DNA of 64,000 bases from Hanleya hanleyi (lineage: Eukaryota; Mollusca; Polyplacophora; Lepidopleurida; Hanleyidae): NCBI GenBank assembly GCA_036873755.1, contig JAVTVY010018677.1:1-64000 (forward strand), written 5' to 3'. The translations under genes and the position numbers were made by a program. The notes under the pieces were generated by a model, which was given only the letters and a program-made list of their open reading frames with translations, searched no databases and was not told the origin of the DNA. How positions within the stretch are numbered: position 1 is the stretch's first letter; the number at the start of each line of letters is the position of its first letter. Below, piece by piece: positions 1 to 15,300 of this stretch.

Positions 1-61
1 AGATGATCCAGTTCAGACTCAAGATTGTTTAGTGATCATCATTTTCTCTATCTCCTGACAG

Positions 62-3000
62 AGATGACTTGGATGCCAGGAGAAGTTTGAGAGACATGAT
101 GGATATTTTCAAGCGTCAGCCACCACAACCTGATCCAGTAAGTTCTCTCCACTAACTTCACTGTTAGTCTTGTTCAGAGCACTTCACTGATTTGTAGTGA
201 ACTTCATTTGCAGAAAAGGGTAATTGCAAAATTTTGCCTGAAATCCCAAGCTTCTAATCTACAATACATGTATTTTTCATCAACTAGGGGGCCATCCATT
301 CAGTATGTATGCAAAAAATCCTGCTTTTCTGGATCCCCCCAAAACCCCGCCCCCCTCAGTGGTATGCAAACCTATGTTACTACCAGTGACACCCTCACTC
401 CTGCATACATGTGTCATGCCCCACCCTGTACCAAATGTAGAACAGAATTTTGGGTCCAAGCTGTCACAGTTATTTTCTCAGCTGCAAGTATGTACGTTAA
501 AGAAGAAGTCTCCTTGATGCCTTTTTCCTCCAGGAATTTGCACTATGTATACGCTCAAGAAATAAGGTGGTCCACGGAATGTGATAGACTGGGATGTGTT
601 TATTTTGCGAAGAGCAGCAGTGGGCACCATCATATTTGTACATGAAAGGGAGGCTGTATGGGCAGTGACATTGTTCTTGTTTCATTCGACTTAACTGAGG
701 TGACGTCATTGATAGACACATGTTCTTCGCCACAATGCAAACGTTACCTCCATTCAAGTCAGACGCTCCCTCAGCTCTGACATGATTTTACGTCAACTCT
801 GATGTATCTAGGCGCTCTCCAGTTTGTTAGCACAACATAAAAATGCTATATCACTGACATGAAATGAATTATCCCCATAAAACATGTCAATTCACAAAGA
901 AATCATCCAGGAATGTATGTAGAGTTCTATTTTAAGTGTGAGCTTTTACCATGCCATGATAGTGTATCTGCGCATGAGGTAATTAGATTAAGCCCTTTAG
1001 CAGAACATATTGCTTACTGACTTTACTGTTTCCATCAGGCTGCATTTAGTGTGGACAGACGCCTGCAGGCCCTACAGAATGAACTGCAGACAGAGCGGCG
1101 CCTCATGGACCGGCGCTTTGATGAAGTTGGAGCCATCTCCTCTGATTTAAAACAGGTTAGAACCACATGGACACCTCTTACTGAATGAAGAGTCTGGAAA
1201 ATCCAATGTTAGGGTTTCAGTGTTATGCTCATGCCTTCCAGGATAGAGATACATTATGATCTGGTAAACATATATACCAATGATAATATACTTCCTACTT
1301 TCACCTCCTGTTTCAGCTGGTATGCATGTATTTAATTTTAGTCAACATCATAATTCTGTAAAATTGTTATTTGACAACTGTTCGCCAGTCACATTATGTT
1401 GATTCTTGTTGATTAAGTAAAGAAATAGCAAAATGTGACCACCAGTACCACTAAATGGGTTAGTTTGAATATTGTAACTTGGATGAACATGTAGTACCTT
1501 CAGTTTATCTTCAGTCCATCAATATCTTTCAGCCCTCGAAATTAACCACTATGACAGTATTCGGCAATTGCCGAGGTGAAGGCTGAAGCAAAATCAGTTC
1601 ACCTCAGCTTTTTTAATACGGTATTGAGTGTGGGTTGCGCAAAATGCCACAAAATAATTGTTACGGCAGGTTTCTTATTTATAAGGGCTGTCTTCACAAG
1701 TAGTTATATTTGATATTTGGACTGTTTTATCTCCATGAGAAGTGCTTACAAGGAGTATGGATACAGAGGAAGGTTAGACATATTATACAGTTTGGTTTTG
1801 TATTAGCGTCTGGAACTGAAACTTTTCTAGTTTGCTGTTCACTTCATTTCATATTCCAGGATACTATTGTGGTTGTTCTGTGTGTGATTGGAATGAATTG
1901 GCATGTAGTCCTAAAAATTGCTCTTAAATTCAGATGTATTTACTTCCTTTATGTAGGTATTTCATTTGTTTCAAAAATTGCCTGTTTTCTTTTTGAAAAT
2001 TAAACACTTCTCAGTGCATTCCCTGCAAAATTTGTCTAGTTTTGCCCCAAAAATACATCTATGATCAATGTGATTACATGTATGTTATTTTTCAGAAATT
2101 ACATGTGATTTCCATTGGTCTCATCTGACAGATATTGTTGATATTATCCTTCTGATATAACCTGTTCCTGTTCTCTCTAGATCTGTTTGAGTGTCAATGG
2201 ATTCTGCTATATATTCCACAATATGCTCAATATTGTAATATTAAGTTGCTTTTTCATTGGATTTAGTGATATAACTGTCTGTGTGTTGTATGTTTGACCA
2301 TGCAGGCCTTACACAGCCAGCAGCAGGCTCCCCCTCTCCCTCCTCAGCCAGCCCAGGAGGACTGGAAACTGAAGAGTCAGTACCTACAGGCTGAGTCTGT
2401 CAGACATCGGGTAAGTACCACGGGACCATCCACCATAGACATTATGTGATATGTAACGGGGATAACTCACACCTGTTCCTGGTCACACTTGACCAGCTTT
2501 ACACTCATCTACTCTCCTTGTCCTGGGCCATTCTAAACACCTCAACAAAAGTAAGTTCCCCCCATAATTTAGCTTCATATTTCCCAAGATATTTGTTCGA
2601 TTGTCATAAAACTTCTGACATATCATATGGCTGACCAAGCCGATATTGGGTAACAATGGTTATTTTGTAGGTCATTTCATGACTGAATGAACATGCGCAA
2701 AGTTCAAGTCAGTTGCATTTCAAAAGTTGCAAGAAAAGTTTAATCACGATTTTTTTGCAAACACAAGGTCACTTAATCACGAAGCCAACAAGTTAATAAA
2801 GTGTCACGGTAATCAACAATGATTAATACTACGTGTATTCATCAAGATACAGTATCACTTTCGGTGTTTAACTTGTATCCTAAAGATAAGGCCGATGACA
2901 GAATGTCGCAAATGTCCAAGTTTATCAACAGGATGTGAGCTCGATATTGCCAAGTGGTATAGTGCCGTGGTGAATACACCTGGTATTGACCATCTTTGAC

Positions 3001-6000
3001 AGCTGTGACACTTTATTAAGGTGTCAGTTTGGTGTTTAAGTGAGCATGTGTCTGCGAAAATCGTGCTTAAATTTCTCTTGCAACTTTTGAAATGCAACTG
3101 ACTTAAACTTTGCGCATGTTCATTCAGACATGAAATGACCTATGGATTAATAATGGTTACTCAATATCGGCTTGGTCAGCCCGAAAAAATTTAGGTCAAG
3201 ATCACTGTGACCCAAAAATCAGGAAATTGCTAAAATATTTTTGCATCCATGGATACATCAAGGGGTGATGTGTCCTGTACCAAAATTTAAGTCAAGTTCA
3301 AATGCCAAGGTCACAGTGACCCCAAGACTGAGAAATCATTGAAAATATCCATTCTGTGTGTTGGAGGATACATAGGTGGAAACAATATGTTGTGCGGGCT
3401 TATATCTGTATATTGAAGCCAATTTTGGCTCTTGTTAAAATTTCGTCCTGGAAATGATTTTATAACAGTTCAAAGTTCCGTAATTAAAAATAAATAAAAA
3501 AAGTGTGACCCTCTTCAACTAAACCACAGATATCTTCAGAACTTTGGGCAAAATAGCATAGGGGTTACATGTATTAGAAGAGCCGTCAGAAAACATGGTA
3601 AAATATGTAAAGGAGAAAACAAGCAAAAACTACCGAGTAGCAGTTTTCTTTCATTTATAATTTATGATTTGTAATACATTTCAATATTATTTGTTAAAAA
3701 GTTTGAAGAAAGTAAATTACTTGATCAGTTGATCTATTTGGACCAGCTGTAGTGCTCACAGACTAATCCAGTATTAAGTGAGCATCACCAGACGTCTTGT
3801 CTGACAGCTCATTCTCAAAAGCTGATTTTCCATACAAAGAAATAGTTTTTGATGATTCTTCTTTCACCAACCTATGGAGTGAATGATGTATTTTAATATT
3901 TTGGAAAAACAGTTTCTTTTTCGAATGTTTGAAGCCTATTCGGTATACTGGAACAATAAGTGTTACAACCAGTTTAAGGACGATGTGATCTCACTGTTCA
4001 TATGTATTCTGAATGTTGATTGTTTTACATTGTGGTTTTATTAGCTGGAATCAGAACTGGACCATGTGAAGAGAAAACTGGACCACAGTGAAGGATCGAA
4101 ATCTGCTCTTCAACAACAGGTCAGTCCAATCTACCATGTGGGAATTAATAGGAACAGGTCAGTTCAATCCATCCTGTCTGAATCAATAACAACAGGTCCG
4201 CCTAATCTATCCTGTCTGAATTAGTAACAACAGGTCAGTCCAATCTATCCTGCCTGAATGAATAACAACAGGTGTGTCTCCTCTATCCTGTCTGAATGAA
4301 TAACAACAGGTCAGTCTAATCTATCCTGTCTGAAATAATATCAGCAGGTCAGGCTAATCTATCCTGTCTGAATTAGTAACAACAGGTCAGTCTAATCTAT
4401 CCGTGTCTGAATTAATAACAACAGGTCAGTCCAATCTATTTGTGTGATTTACTAACAACAGATCAGTCTGGTCTATCCTGTGTGTATTACAGGTCAGTCC
4501 AAATATCCTGTGTGGAGTAATAACAACATGTTAGTTCAATCTATCTTGTCTGAATTCATAAAAACAGGTCTAACCAATCTATCCTATCTGAATTAATACA
4601 CCTGCATGAAAGCTCCTTGTTATACTGAGTATGAACCTTTACACAAAATCTCTAGTTGACTACAGGTTTAACCACAGGTTAGTCCAATCTATCTTCTCTG
4701 AATTAATAACAACAGGTCAAATCAATCTATCCTATCTGAATTAATATGTCTACATGAAAGCTCCGTGTTAAACTGAGTATGAACCTTTACACAAAGTCTC
4801 TCGTTGACTACAGGTTTAACCACAGGTTAGTCCAATCTATCCTGTCTGAATTAATAACAACAGGTCAAACCAATCTATCCCATCTGAATTAATATGTCTA
4901 CATGAAACCTCCGTGATAAACTGAGTATGACCCGTTACACAAACTCTCTCATTGACTACAGGTTTAACCACAGGTTAGTCCAATCTATCCTGTCTGAATT
5001 AATAACAACAGGTCAAACCAATCTATCCCATCTGAATTAATACATCTACATGAAACCTCCGTGTTAAACTGAGTATGACCCGTTACACAAACTCTCTCAT
5101 TGACTACAGGTTTAACCACAGGTTAGTCCAATCTATCCTGTCTGAATTAATAACAACAGGTCAAAACAATCTAACCTATCTGTATTAATATGTCTACATG
5201 AAAGCTCTGTGTTAAACTGAGTATGAACCTTTACACAAACTCTCTCGTTGACTACAGGTTAAATTAAATCATAGGTTAGTCCAATCTTTCCTCTCTGAAT
5301 TAATAACAACAGGTCAAATTAGTCTATCCTATCTGAATTAATACGTCTACATGAAAGCTCTGTGTTAAACTGAGTATCAACCTTCACACAAACTCTCTCA
5401 TTGATTGGATAGTTTACAGTTTCACCATGGGCCAATGAAAATACCAGATTTGTTTTTGCAAATTTGAATTGGCCAATCGAGGGTTTTAAAACTGAAAGAT
5501 GTCTCTAGACGAACCAGAGTTGTTATACAATCCACTGTGTCAGTTTGGACAGAGTTCTGGTTTACATGTATGAAAGTTAACAACCAGTATTGGGACCAAG
5601 TTGGCTGTCAGTAGACTGCATAAGTTTTACTGCATAAAGTTTTCTTAAATAATTATCAAGTTACCCAAGAGTACTTAGACTTGTAACATTATATTTATTA
5701 CAACAATTTATTGACTTCAATTCTAGCCCTCTTCCTGTTTCACAACACTGCTGTTTTCATCTCCATTTCTAAATAGTTCCATTTCATTAGAGTTGCCTCA
5801 GTGTTTTTGTGTTATAACTAGAAATAATGCTATTATCTCTTGTATTTTGGACTTGTACAATGTCACTATTTCAGATTGAGGACATGAAGACACAGTTGAC
5901 TAGAGGAGAGCAAGAGAGGTCAAAGATCAAATCTCAGCTGGATGAGGGCCGGATAGATGAGGATGTACGAGATCGACGAAAGAGGAAAAGTCGTATGTTC

Positions 6001-9000
6001 AATATTATAATACTTGGATTTCCTCTTCATTATATTCATTTATGACATTTTTTTAATTTAAATTTATTGTAAGTTACATCTTCAAAAAGACAGCCTGCAA
6101 CATTTATGTTTTGCAACATGATAGCTTCACTGGAGTGAGATGACACACTGTATCGCATAGGCCTTTGAAATCAGCTAAAAATGGAAGAATTATATTCAAC
6201 AAGAATGGTATATTATTAGTACATATAATTGATGCAATTCAGACCTGTTTCCTTAGAGCTTAAGCCATACAAATTTAACTGTTTCTCATGCTCAAATTTT
6301 CCCTGATGTGGGCAGAGATACAAGACATCAACTTTGTATAACTGTATACATCGTGTTCGAATAACCGTATAGATCGTGTTCGAAGAATAGTTTGAAGGAG
6401 TGAACCATGCACAAATTGAGCTAAAGTGGAACAAGTTTGCACATTCATGGAAGTCGTTCACTGTATTGGCCACCAAACAAGTGATTTTAGCAGTCTTTTC
6501 TGGACTGCATGACGGGTTGCAAATATCTTGTGAAATTAGTTCTGGAATCATTTCTAGGTTTAACTGGGAGTAGTTTCTGTTCAAAAGAATAAATTAACAC
6601 ATCAAATAAACAAACAGGAGTTGGATATAAATCACGGATGCAACAGCAATATTTTTATTTTTCAAAAATGTGATTCAAAAGCATGGTAGGAAAACGTCCA
6701 TGCAACGGGACCTGAGGAACAAGACATCAACTTTGTGTAATCTTATACTTCGTGTTCGAAGAATAAAAATGTTAGCAAGTGGCCTGTTTGAATCCAGTCG
6801 AAATGAGATAACTCCATTCCAGATTTGTACATCTTATTCTCATGTAATGTTAACTAGCCTACCTTTGAGGCAACAAGATGACGGATTAATTTGCATTTCA
6901 CCTTTTACAGTTGAACTTCTGCATGTCAAGTTTGTGTGACCAGTAACTGTTTACATCTGTGACATCTGGGCAACTCCCCCACCAATCCAGCTGGTTCACT
7001 CCGCCAGAGTAACAGATGAACTTGGTCATTGTAATCTGCTGTAAATACTCTAAATTGATCTGTTGACAGGCTGAATTATTAACTTGATTGACACTGGCAG
7101 CTTTGTATGGCCTGTCTTCTATATTCCAGTTGACGAAGATAAGGATCGTGAACGTCAGAGATATCATACAGAGATCAATGAGCTGAGAACACAGTTATCC
7201 CGATCATTGAGTGCAACCAGTGAAGTGGAGGAGCTCAGAAGGAATATTGATCGCAGTGAACGACAGAGGGCCCAGCTCTCTGATCATATTGAGGTATACA
7301 CTGAATAATGGAACGTTGAATATCTGGATATATGAGGGTGTGCTCTCTCCAATCTATTATTGTCAAATAAAACATTTAAGAATTTGTCAAATTAGTTATT
7401 ACTGTTTTTCATTTTAATCAATGTTAAAGGTGAAATGCAATGGTTTTCATATATTCATTATTATGACCTGCGTGGATTAGTTAATGTTGGAACTATCAGC
7501 CTATTTACTTCTTTTGGTTTTATTTGAAATATTTTGTCTCCTAGTTGCTTTAGAAAAGGGCTTCAAAGTTGGTATTTCAAGCCAGGCCTATTTCAGAAAT
7601 GAAATCAGCATCTGCCCTTGTTTGACGCTGGTTTGTGACGTCACAACAGACCACCTGACTGGACGTCAATATTTGTAACATTCATTCCTCAAGAGGCTGG
7701 TCTGACATGACATCACAATCAAGGAGAGATAAGCGATGTCAGTTTGCAAATCGGAATTCAGCTGGGCTTGGGGTACCAACTTTTAAAAGCTTCTAGCAGA
7801 CAAACTACTTTGAAGTAAACCAAGTGAAATAGACAGGCCAATATTTCTATCATTATTCAACCAACATGAAATATAAAAAGAAGAATCTAAAAACCTTTGC
7901 ATTTTACCTTCAATCAATATAGAAATAAAATAACTGTATGAATAATATGCAAGTAGTTTGACATTATATTAACAGAGGCCTCAATATATTATGTCAAGAT
8001 TTGAATATATTCACTGGTTTTTATGAATTAGTGAATTACATAGGTTACACAACTTCATTATCCATTACCACTGTAGAACTTATATAGAGGACAGTCTCTG
8101 GCCTATTTCTTGAAGTTTTAGAAAACACTCCAAATGATTTGGCAGTCAAATGATGGCTATCTTGTATATACAGACGATTAGAACTATGATCTCATTTAAA
8201 ACAAAAATCATTTTTGATCTTATTCCGAAGGTACTAACTAAAGATATGGAAAATAGAGAAAGGCAGAATGCCAAACTGATCACCCAACTTAAGGAGACGT
8301 CAGATAAATACGAGGAAGGTGACAGACATAAAACTCAGTTGATTACACAACTAGAAGATGCGTTACAGCGTCTCAAAGACTTTACTAGGGAGGTGGAGAG
8401 ATTATCTAATGAACTACGGGTAACACAGCAAAACCTCATTGAGAGTGAACGCAAGAAGGAGGAGTTCAAAGGAAGGGCTCAAGAAACAGTCAGACAGTAA
8501 GTAGACAGTAGAACATGGTCACCTCCCTCCTCCTCCCCCCTCGGGAGCCTCAGACATTCAAGGGGGAGACTTGGAAAAATGAGCATCAACAATGACCAAG
8601 TCCTACTATGGGTATCTATCCACATTGATGAAGACCTTATAGGGACATCCACAATGGCAAATTCCTAATATGAGCGTCCACAATGGCCTGAGATCCTGGT
8701 GTACCACTGGTTGTCATACACATGGGATTCCAGGCATCCATTAGGTTGAGTAGTACTGAGCACAGTTCTCCAATAATAATAACAAATGCTTTATTTAACG
8801 AGGGTTACACAATCAGTCAGAGACTGTTCTCCCTTGAGGCACTCATAACAAAAGAAAGATGTTCATATATTGTATCTATAAAGCACAATTGATGATGATA
8901 ATATACATGTAACATTCAAATAATCAATCTCTGTTATTATTTACAAAATTATTTACAAGTTTCTTGGATGAATCGCAACAGATCACCATAGAATCTTATG

Positions 9001-9368
9001 CTTTATTTGCAGTTTACTCTGTGTAACAAAATCATAAAAAATGGCAAAAAATATTTTCCAACACTGTTTCCAGTGGTCTTCAATTTGATTGAACTTTACT
9101 TGAGGGTTTACGATCACTTTAAAGATAGGTGTAATGTTCTTAGCCCACATGTTGATAGCTCACTGGGTAATATATTTTGTTTTCATAATGAAGGTGGAAG
9201 ATGAAGTGTAAACAGCTAGAGAGAGACTCTGACAGACACAAACACAGCGGTGGTCAAATGATACAACGAAACGAACATCTGGTGAAGGAACTAGAAAACT
9301 TTAAGAACCATGGTAACGCTGCCACAATGCAACTAGAGAACCTACGGAGAGAGATGGGAGACATACTG
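62..9368 (+). CDS. CEP128: CEP128 visible exons 1-8
   Basis: Exons: 62-137, 1039-1155, 2306-2410, 4045-4119, 5875-5992, 7130-7293, 8231-8496, 9194-9368. Each is preceded by AG and followed by GT. Exon 5 ends one base into a codon and exon 6 supplies the other two. Exon 7 ends two bases into a codon (CA) and exon 8 supplies G, giving Gln-Trp-Lys at the junction, as in the vertebrate protein. Exon 3 encodes a proline/glutamine-rich linker (QQQAPPLPPQPAQ) between coiled-coil blocks. Exon 7 is the longest (88 codons) and the best conserved part. Confidence 0.85.
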
Positions 9369-12300
9369 GTTAGTTTCCATTCTTGTCATATAGTTGTAAT
9401 CTCATAACTAACAGCAAATGTTAACTTGGACTCTCAATTGGAGACTTGCAGAACACCAACTGTCCAATCAGATTCTGTTATTGCCACTTCTATTTGTCAA
9501 TATTTGCCCAGTAAACCAATCAACTGACAGAACTGGCATTCCCAGTTCATCTTTTGGTCGTTATGTGCAAGTCTTCCATTGGTAATAAGTTACCTGTATT
9601 TCCCTGTGATCGTGGTGTTAAGTTACCTGTATTTCCCATAATTGTGGTGATAAGTTACCTGTATTTCCCCATGATCGTATTGATAAGTTACCTGTTTTTC
9701 CCTGTGATCATGGTGATAAGTTACCGGTACTTCCCTATGATCGTGTTGATAAGTTAGTGTATTTGCCTGTGATTGTGTTGATAAGTTACCTGTATTTCCC
9801 CATGATCATGGTGATATTTACCTGTATTTCCCCATGATGGTGGTGATAAGTTACCTGTATTTCCCTGTGATTGTGGTTATCAGTTACATGTATTCCCCCA
9901 TGATCGTGATGATAAGTTGCCTATATTTATGCCCCCCCCCTCTAATTAGAGGAGGGGCATATAGCGATCGCTTTGTCCGTCCGTCTGTCCATCCGTCCGT
10001 CCGAAGATCTTGTCCGCGCGATATCTCGGTTAATAATTGATGAACAGGATTGAAACTTGCATGGAATGTGGCCAGTGTCTCGTAGTTGTGCAGCGTAGAG
10101 TTTTTTCCGAGTTCCGGTATAATTTTCAAGAGTTATGGCCCTTTTTCTGAAATCTCTGTGAATGGGACTTGTCCGGGCTGGATCTTGGTTAAAGTGATCG
10201 TAAACCCTCAAGTAAAGTTTCCATCAAATAAAAGACCATTGAAAACTGTGTCCGAAAATATTTATTGTAATTTTTTACGATTTTTTTTAGAGTAAACTGC
10301 AAACAAAGCATGGTATTCTATGACGGTCTGTTGCAATCATATTTAGGTCCAGTGACGTCACACTGCCTTAATACATATATTTCAAGCTGTGTGTGCACTT
10401 TTCAATGCTAGATTCAAGCTTAAGGTGTGTATACTTTGAGTTTCAACACAGTTTCACTGTTCCAATGTGCATGTTTCACCAAAATCTGAGAAATTAAATG
10501 CAAGATTCAAATTGACTTGACACTTGAGTTACCATCTCAAAGATTTTGGTGAAACATGCACATTAGAACAGCGAGTCTGTGTTGAAACTAAAAGTATACA
10601 CACCTTAAGCTTGAATCAAGCATAGGAGAGTGCATACAAAGCTTGAAATATATGTATTTAGGCAGTGTGACGTCATTGGACCTAAATATGATTGCAACAG
10701 ACCACCGTAGAATACCATGCTTTATTTGCAGTTTACTCTGTGTAAAAAAATCGTAAAAAATTACAATAAATATTTTCGGACACTCTTTCCAATGGTCTTT
10801 CATTTGATGGAAACTTTACTTGAGGGTTTACGATCACTTTAATATTGTATGGACAAGTATAAAATTTGCATGATATGTGGTCAGTGCCCCACAGTTGTGC
10901 AGCGTAAAGTTTCTCCCCATTTCACTTATATTTTCAAGAGTTACGGCCCTTTGTTCCTGAAATCACAGTGAATTGAGACTTGTCCGGGCTGGATCTTGGT
11001 TAATATTGTATGGACAATTATGAAATTTGCAGGGTATGTGGTCAGTACCCTGTAGTTGTGCAGCGTGAAGTTTCTCTGTGTTTCGCATATATTTTGAAGA
11101 GTTATGGCCCTTTGTTCATCAAGTCTTTGTGAATTGGGACTTGTCAGGGCTGGATCTCGGTTAATATTGTATGGACAAGTGTGGTATTTGCAGGATATGT
11201 GGTGAGTGCCCTGTAGTTGTACAGCGTGAAGTTTCTCCGCATTTCGCGTATATTTTCAAGAGTTATGGCCCTTTTGTTCTTGAAATCTTTGTGAATTGGA
11301 ACTTGTCCCGGCTGGATCTCGGTTAATATTGTATGGACAAGTATGGAATTTGCATGATATGTGGTCAATGCCCCATAGTTGTGCAGCGTGAAGTTTCTCT
11401 GCTTTCGGTTATATTTTCAAGAGTTATGGCCCTTTGTTCATCAAACCTAAGTGAATGAGATATATTTATTTTGTTCAGGCTGGATCTCAGTCCATAACCA
11501 ATTTGGACTGGGAAAATGGCTATAAAATTGTTATTCTACATTTCAAAGCAGACCACATAGGTCCTGAAGTATGAAATTGCCCCAAAAAGAGTGAATTGGA
11601 TGCAAAATTCAAAGTTCATGATCGCTTCATAATTTCACCACAATATACTCCCAAGGAATGTAGGTCTCATAGCCAGGTCACATTTTTATGCCCCCCCCCC
11701 TCTGGCATATAGCGATTGCTTTGTCCGTCCGTCTGTCCGTCTTTTCATCCGTCTGTCCATCCATCCGTCTGTCCATCCGAGTTTCTTGTCCGCGCAATAT
11801 CTCGGTTAATATTTGATGGACAGGATTGAAACTTGCATGGAATGTGGCCAGTACCTCGTAGTTGTGCAGCGTAGAGTTTTTTCCGAGTTCCGGTATAATT
11901 TTCAAGAGTTATGGCCCTTTTTCTGAAATCTCTGAATGGGACTTGTCCGGGCTGGATCTTGGTTAATATTGTATGGACAAGTATGAAATTTGCATGATAT
12001 GTGGTCAATGACCCACAGTTGTGCAGCGTAAAGTTTCTCCACGTTTCGCTTATATTTTCAAGAGTTATGGCTCTTTGTTCCTGAATTCTCCGTGAATTGG
12101 GACTTGTCCGGGCTGGATCTCGGTTAATATTGTATGGACAATTATGAAATTTGCAGGATATGTTGCCAGTGCCCTGTAGTTGTGCAGCGTGAAGTTTCTC
12201 CGCGTTTCGCGTATATTTTCAAGAGTTATGGCCCTTTTTTCTTCAAATTTTTGTGAATTGGGACTTGTCCGGGCTGGATCTCGGTTAATATTGTATGGAC

Positions 12301-15300
12301 AATTATGAAATTTTCAGGATATGTGGTCAGTGCCCTGTAGTTGTGCAGTGTGACCTTTCGCATAGATTTTCAAGAGTTATGGCCCTTTTTTTCTTCAAAT
12401 CTTTGTGAATTGGGACTTGTCCGGGCTGGATCTCGGTTAATATTGCATGGACAAGTATGAAATTTGCATGATATGTGGTCAATGCCCCATAGTTGTGCAG
12501 CATGAAGTTTCTCTGCTTTCAGTTATATTTTCAAGAGTTATGATCCTTTGTTTATCAAACCTAAGTGAATGGGATATATTTATTTGTCCAGGCTGGATCT
12601 CAGTCCATAACCGATTTGGACCGGGAAAATGGCTATATATATGTCATTCTACATTCCAAAGCAGACCACATACGTCCTGAAGTATGAAATTGCCCCAAAA
12701 AGAGTTAATTGGGTGCAAAATTCAAAGTTTACTGATCGCTTCATAATTTCACCACAATATACTCCCAAGGAATGTAGGTCTCATTTTCGGATTTGACGAA
12801 ATCCCTGGTGACCATCTTGCATCAAAACATTGTATTAGCACTTGTTGGTCGATACTTTGAATATGTATTATGCGAGGCATGGCAAAAAAATTGACTGAAA
12901 TAGAATTTTCATAATCATGAAGGCCTCCACCGACCAATACAGAACAGAACAATGGCGGGGCAGTGTCGGATTAAAACGGAAGGGGGGGCATACAATTGAG
13001 CAATCTCTGATTGCTTCCTTCCTGTGTTGGATTTGACGAAAGCCCCGGGTGACCATCTTGCATCAGAACATTGTATTATTACTTGTTGGTCGATACTTTG
13101 AATATGTATTAGGCAAGGCATGCCGAAAAAAGTGACTGACACAGAATTTTTATAATTAGCCAAATTAGGCCTCCACAGACCAATACAGAAAAGAACAATG
13201 GCGGAGCAGTGTCAGATTAAAGCGGAAGGGGGGGCATACAATTGAGCAATCTCTGATTGCTTCCTTGCTGTGTTTGCCGTCATCATCAGAATAAATGGTT
13301 AATTTCCATTACAGGCTGTACGCGCTGCTCAGGATGAACAGCTTAGACTGAAGGATGTTGAGGTGAATGAACTGAAGTCTCAGAGAATGGACCTGGACAG
13401 GGAATGTCGGGATTCTAGGACTATAGCAGACAAGGTAATCTTAAAGTACAGGATATAGTCTGTATTGTCATACAGTCACTTGATATGTACCATGCATACA
13501 AGAGTTTCAGGACCTTGTAACCGTATGACCCATTCCATGAAGAATTTTACAAACCAGACTATGGAGATATCTGTGTGTGTTTATGAATGGTCCGTATGAT
13601 TGTTCACATGACTATGTAATGATTGTTCATGAAAACAGGGTGGAGATATTGTGTTGTCTTATGGTGCAGATATTGATAATCTCAGTTAAACACATGAAAT
13701 ACACAAATTATTTCAGACCTGCATGCTTCATATATCTTATCACTTTTCTCGGATGTATTGTAAGAGTACCTTCCTAATACACTGGACAATGATGATTAAT
13801 AAACCTAAAAGATCAGCTTTATGATCTGATCATCATTCATGATACACGTTTTACTGATTGTCCTCGTTACCTTTGTCCAGTGAAGTGTTTTGCGCCTTGT
13901 AACACCTCATTCCCACAACGTACTTATGTGTTGTGTATTTCAGCTGGAGAATGAGTTACACAATGCTGATGCCCGTTTGACCAGTGTTCTAGAGGAGAAG
14001 GCCAGGTTAGAGGATCAGCTCTCCTCTGTACAGACCTCACAGCTTATGTCACAGGACCAGGCTCAACAAATACAGGTATCTCACCATATCATCATCATCC
14101 TCTTCTCAACTAGGGTAATCCCTCTAATACTTCCCTCTAATAATTCTATGAAAGGAAGTGAAATTTTCCACCATAAATCTGGGGGTAATCAAATTAATTA
14201 GAACAGGAAGTTGACAAAGTTATTTTGGGATGGTCAGACCCTACCTTATGCTGATAGGTGGATTCAACCTGTAAACAGTATTAAAGGTGAAATGCAAAGG
14301 TTTTCATATTTTCCTATTTATATTTTTCGCGGGCTAGTTAATGATGGAAATATCAGCCCATATACTTCGTTTGGTTTTATTTGAAGTATTTTGTTTCCTG
14401 GTAGCTTTTGAAAAGTGCTTCAAAGTTGGTATCTCAAGCCCGGCCGATTTCAGAAATGAAATCCGCATCGCTTATCTGCCCTTGTTTGACGTTGGTTTGT
14501 GACGTCTCATCAGACCATCTGGCTGGGCGTCAATACTTGTAACGTTCAGTCTCCGGGCTGCTGGTCTGATGTGACGTCACTGTCAAGGAAAGATAAGCGA
14601 TGACGTTTTGCAAATCTGAATTCAGCTGTGCTAGGGGTACCGGCTTTTGAAAAGATTCTAGCAGACAAGATAATTCAAATTAAACCAAGTGAATTAGATA
14701 GACTGGTATTTCTATCATTATTCAGTCTATATAAAATGTGAAAAAGAGAATCTAAAAACCTTTACATTTCACCTTTAAGTCTTTCGTGAGAAAAAAAACA
14801 AATTTCACTCCAGAAAATTTCACCCTGAATTATTCAGAAAAGTCATTATTTACTCGGTTTTGTAAATTTCTATTTTAAAAAGTCAAAAGTCAAGCACCAT
14901 GAGACTAACCTTAATATTGCTACAATATGGTATATTATTTCTATGACAATGAGTCTAAGTTTATGGGTTTTCTGATTGACTTTTTGGCAGAGAGAGTTTA
15001 AGGAGGTCCAGCTGTTGAAAGCAGATCTGGCGGCTCAACTTGGGGAAGCAAATGTTCATAAACAGGTACTGATTTAATGAGACGGAAATCCTGCATTTCA
15101 TCCATGTATTTTTATAGCGCATACATGTTTGCAGTTTGAGCAGTGAGATTACTTGGATGGATGACTGGGTGCTGTACTGGCTGAGCTGATCAGTGTCCAG
15201 GATAATAGGAAAGGGTGCTCTCATTTCCCGACACAAGTAGACAGCATCGTGATATGACTGAAAAATTGTTGAAAACAACGTCAAATTCTATTGACTCACT

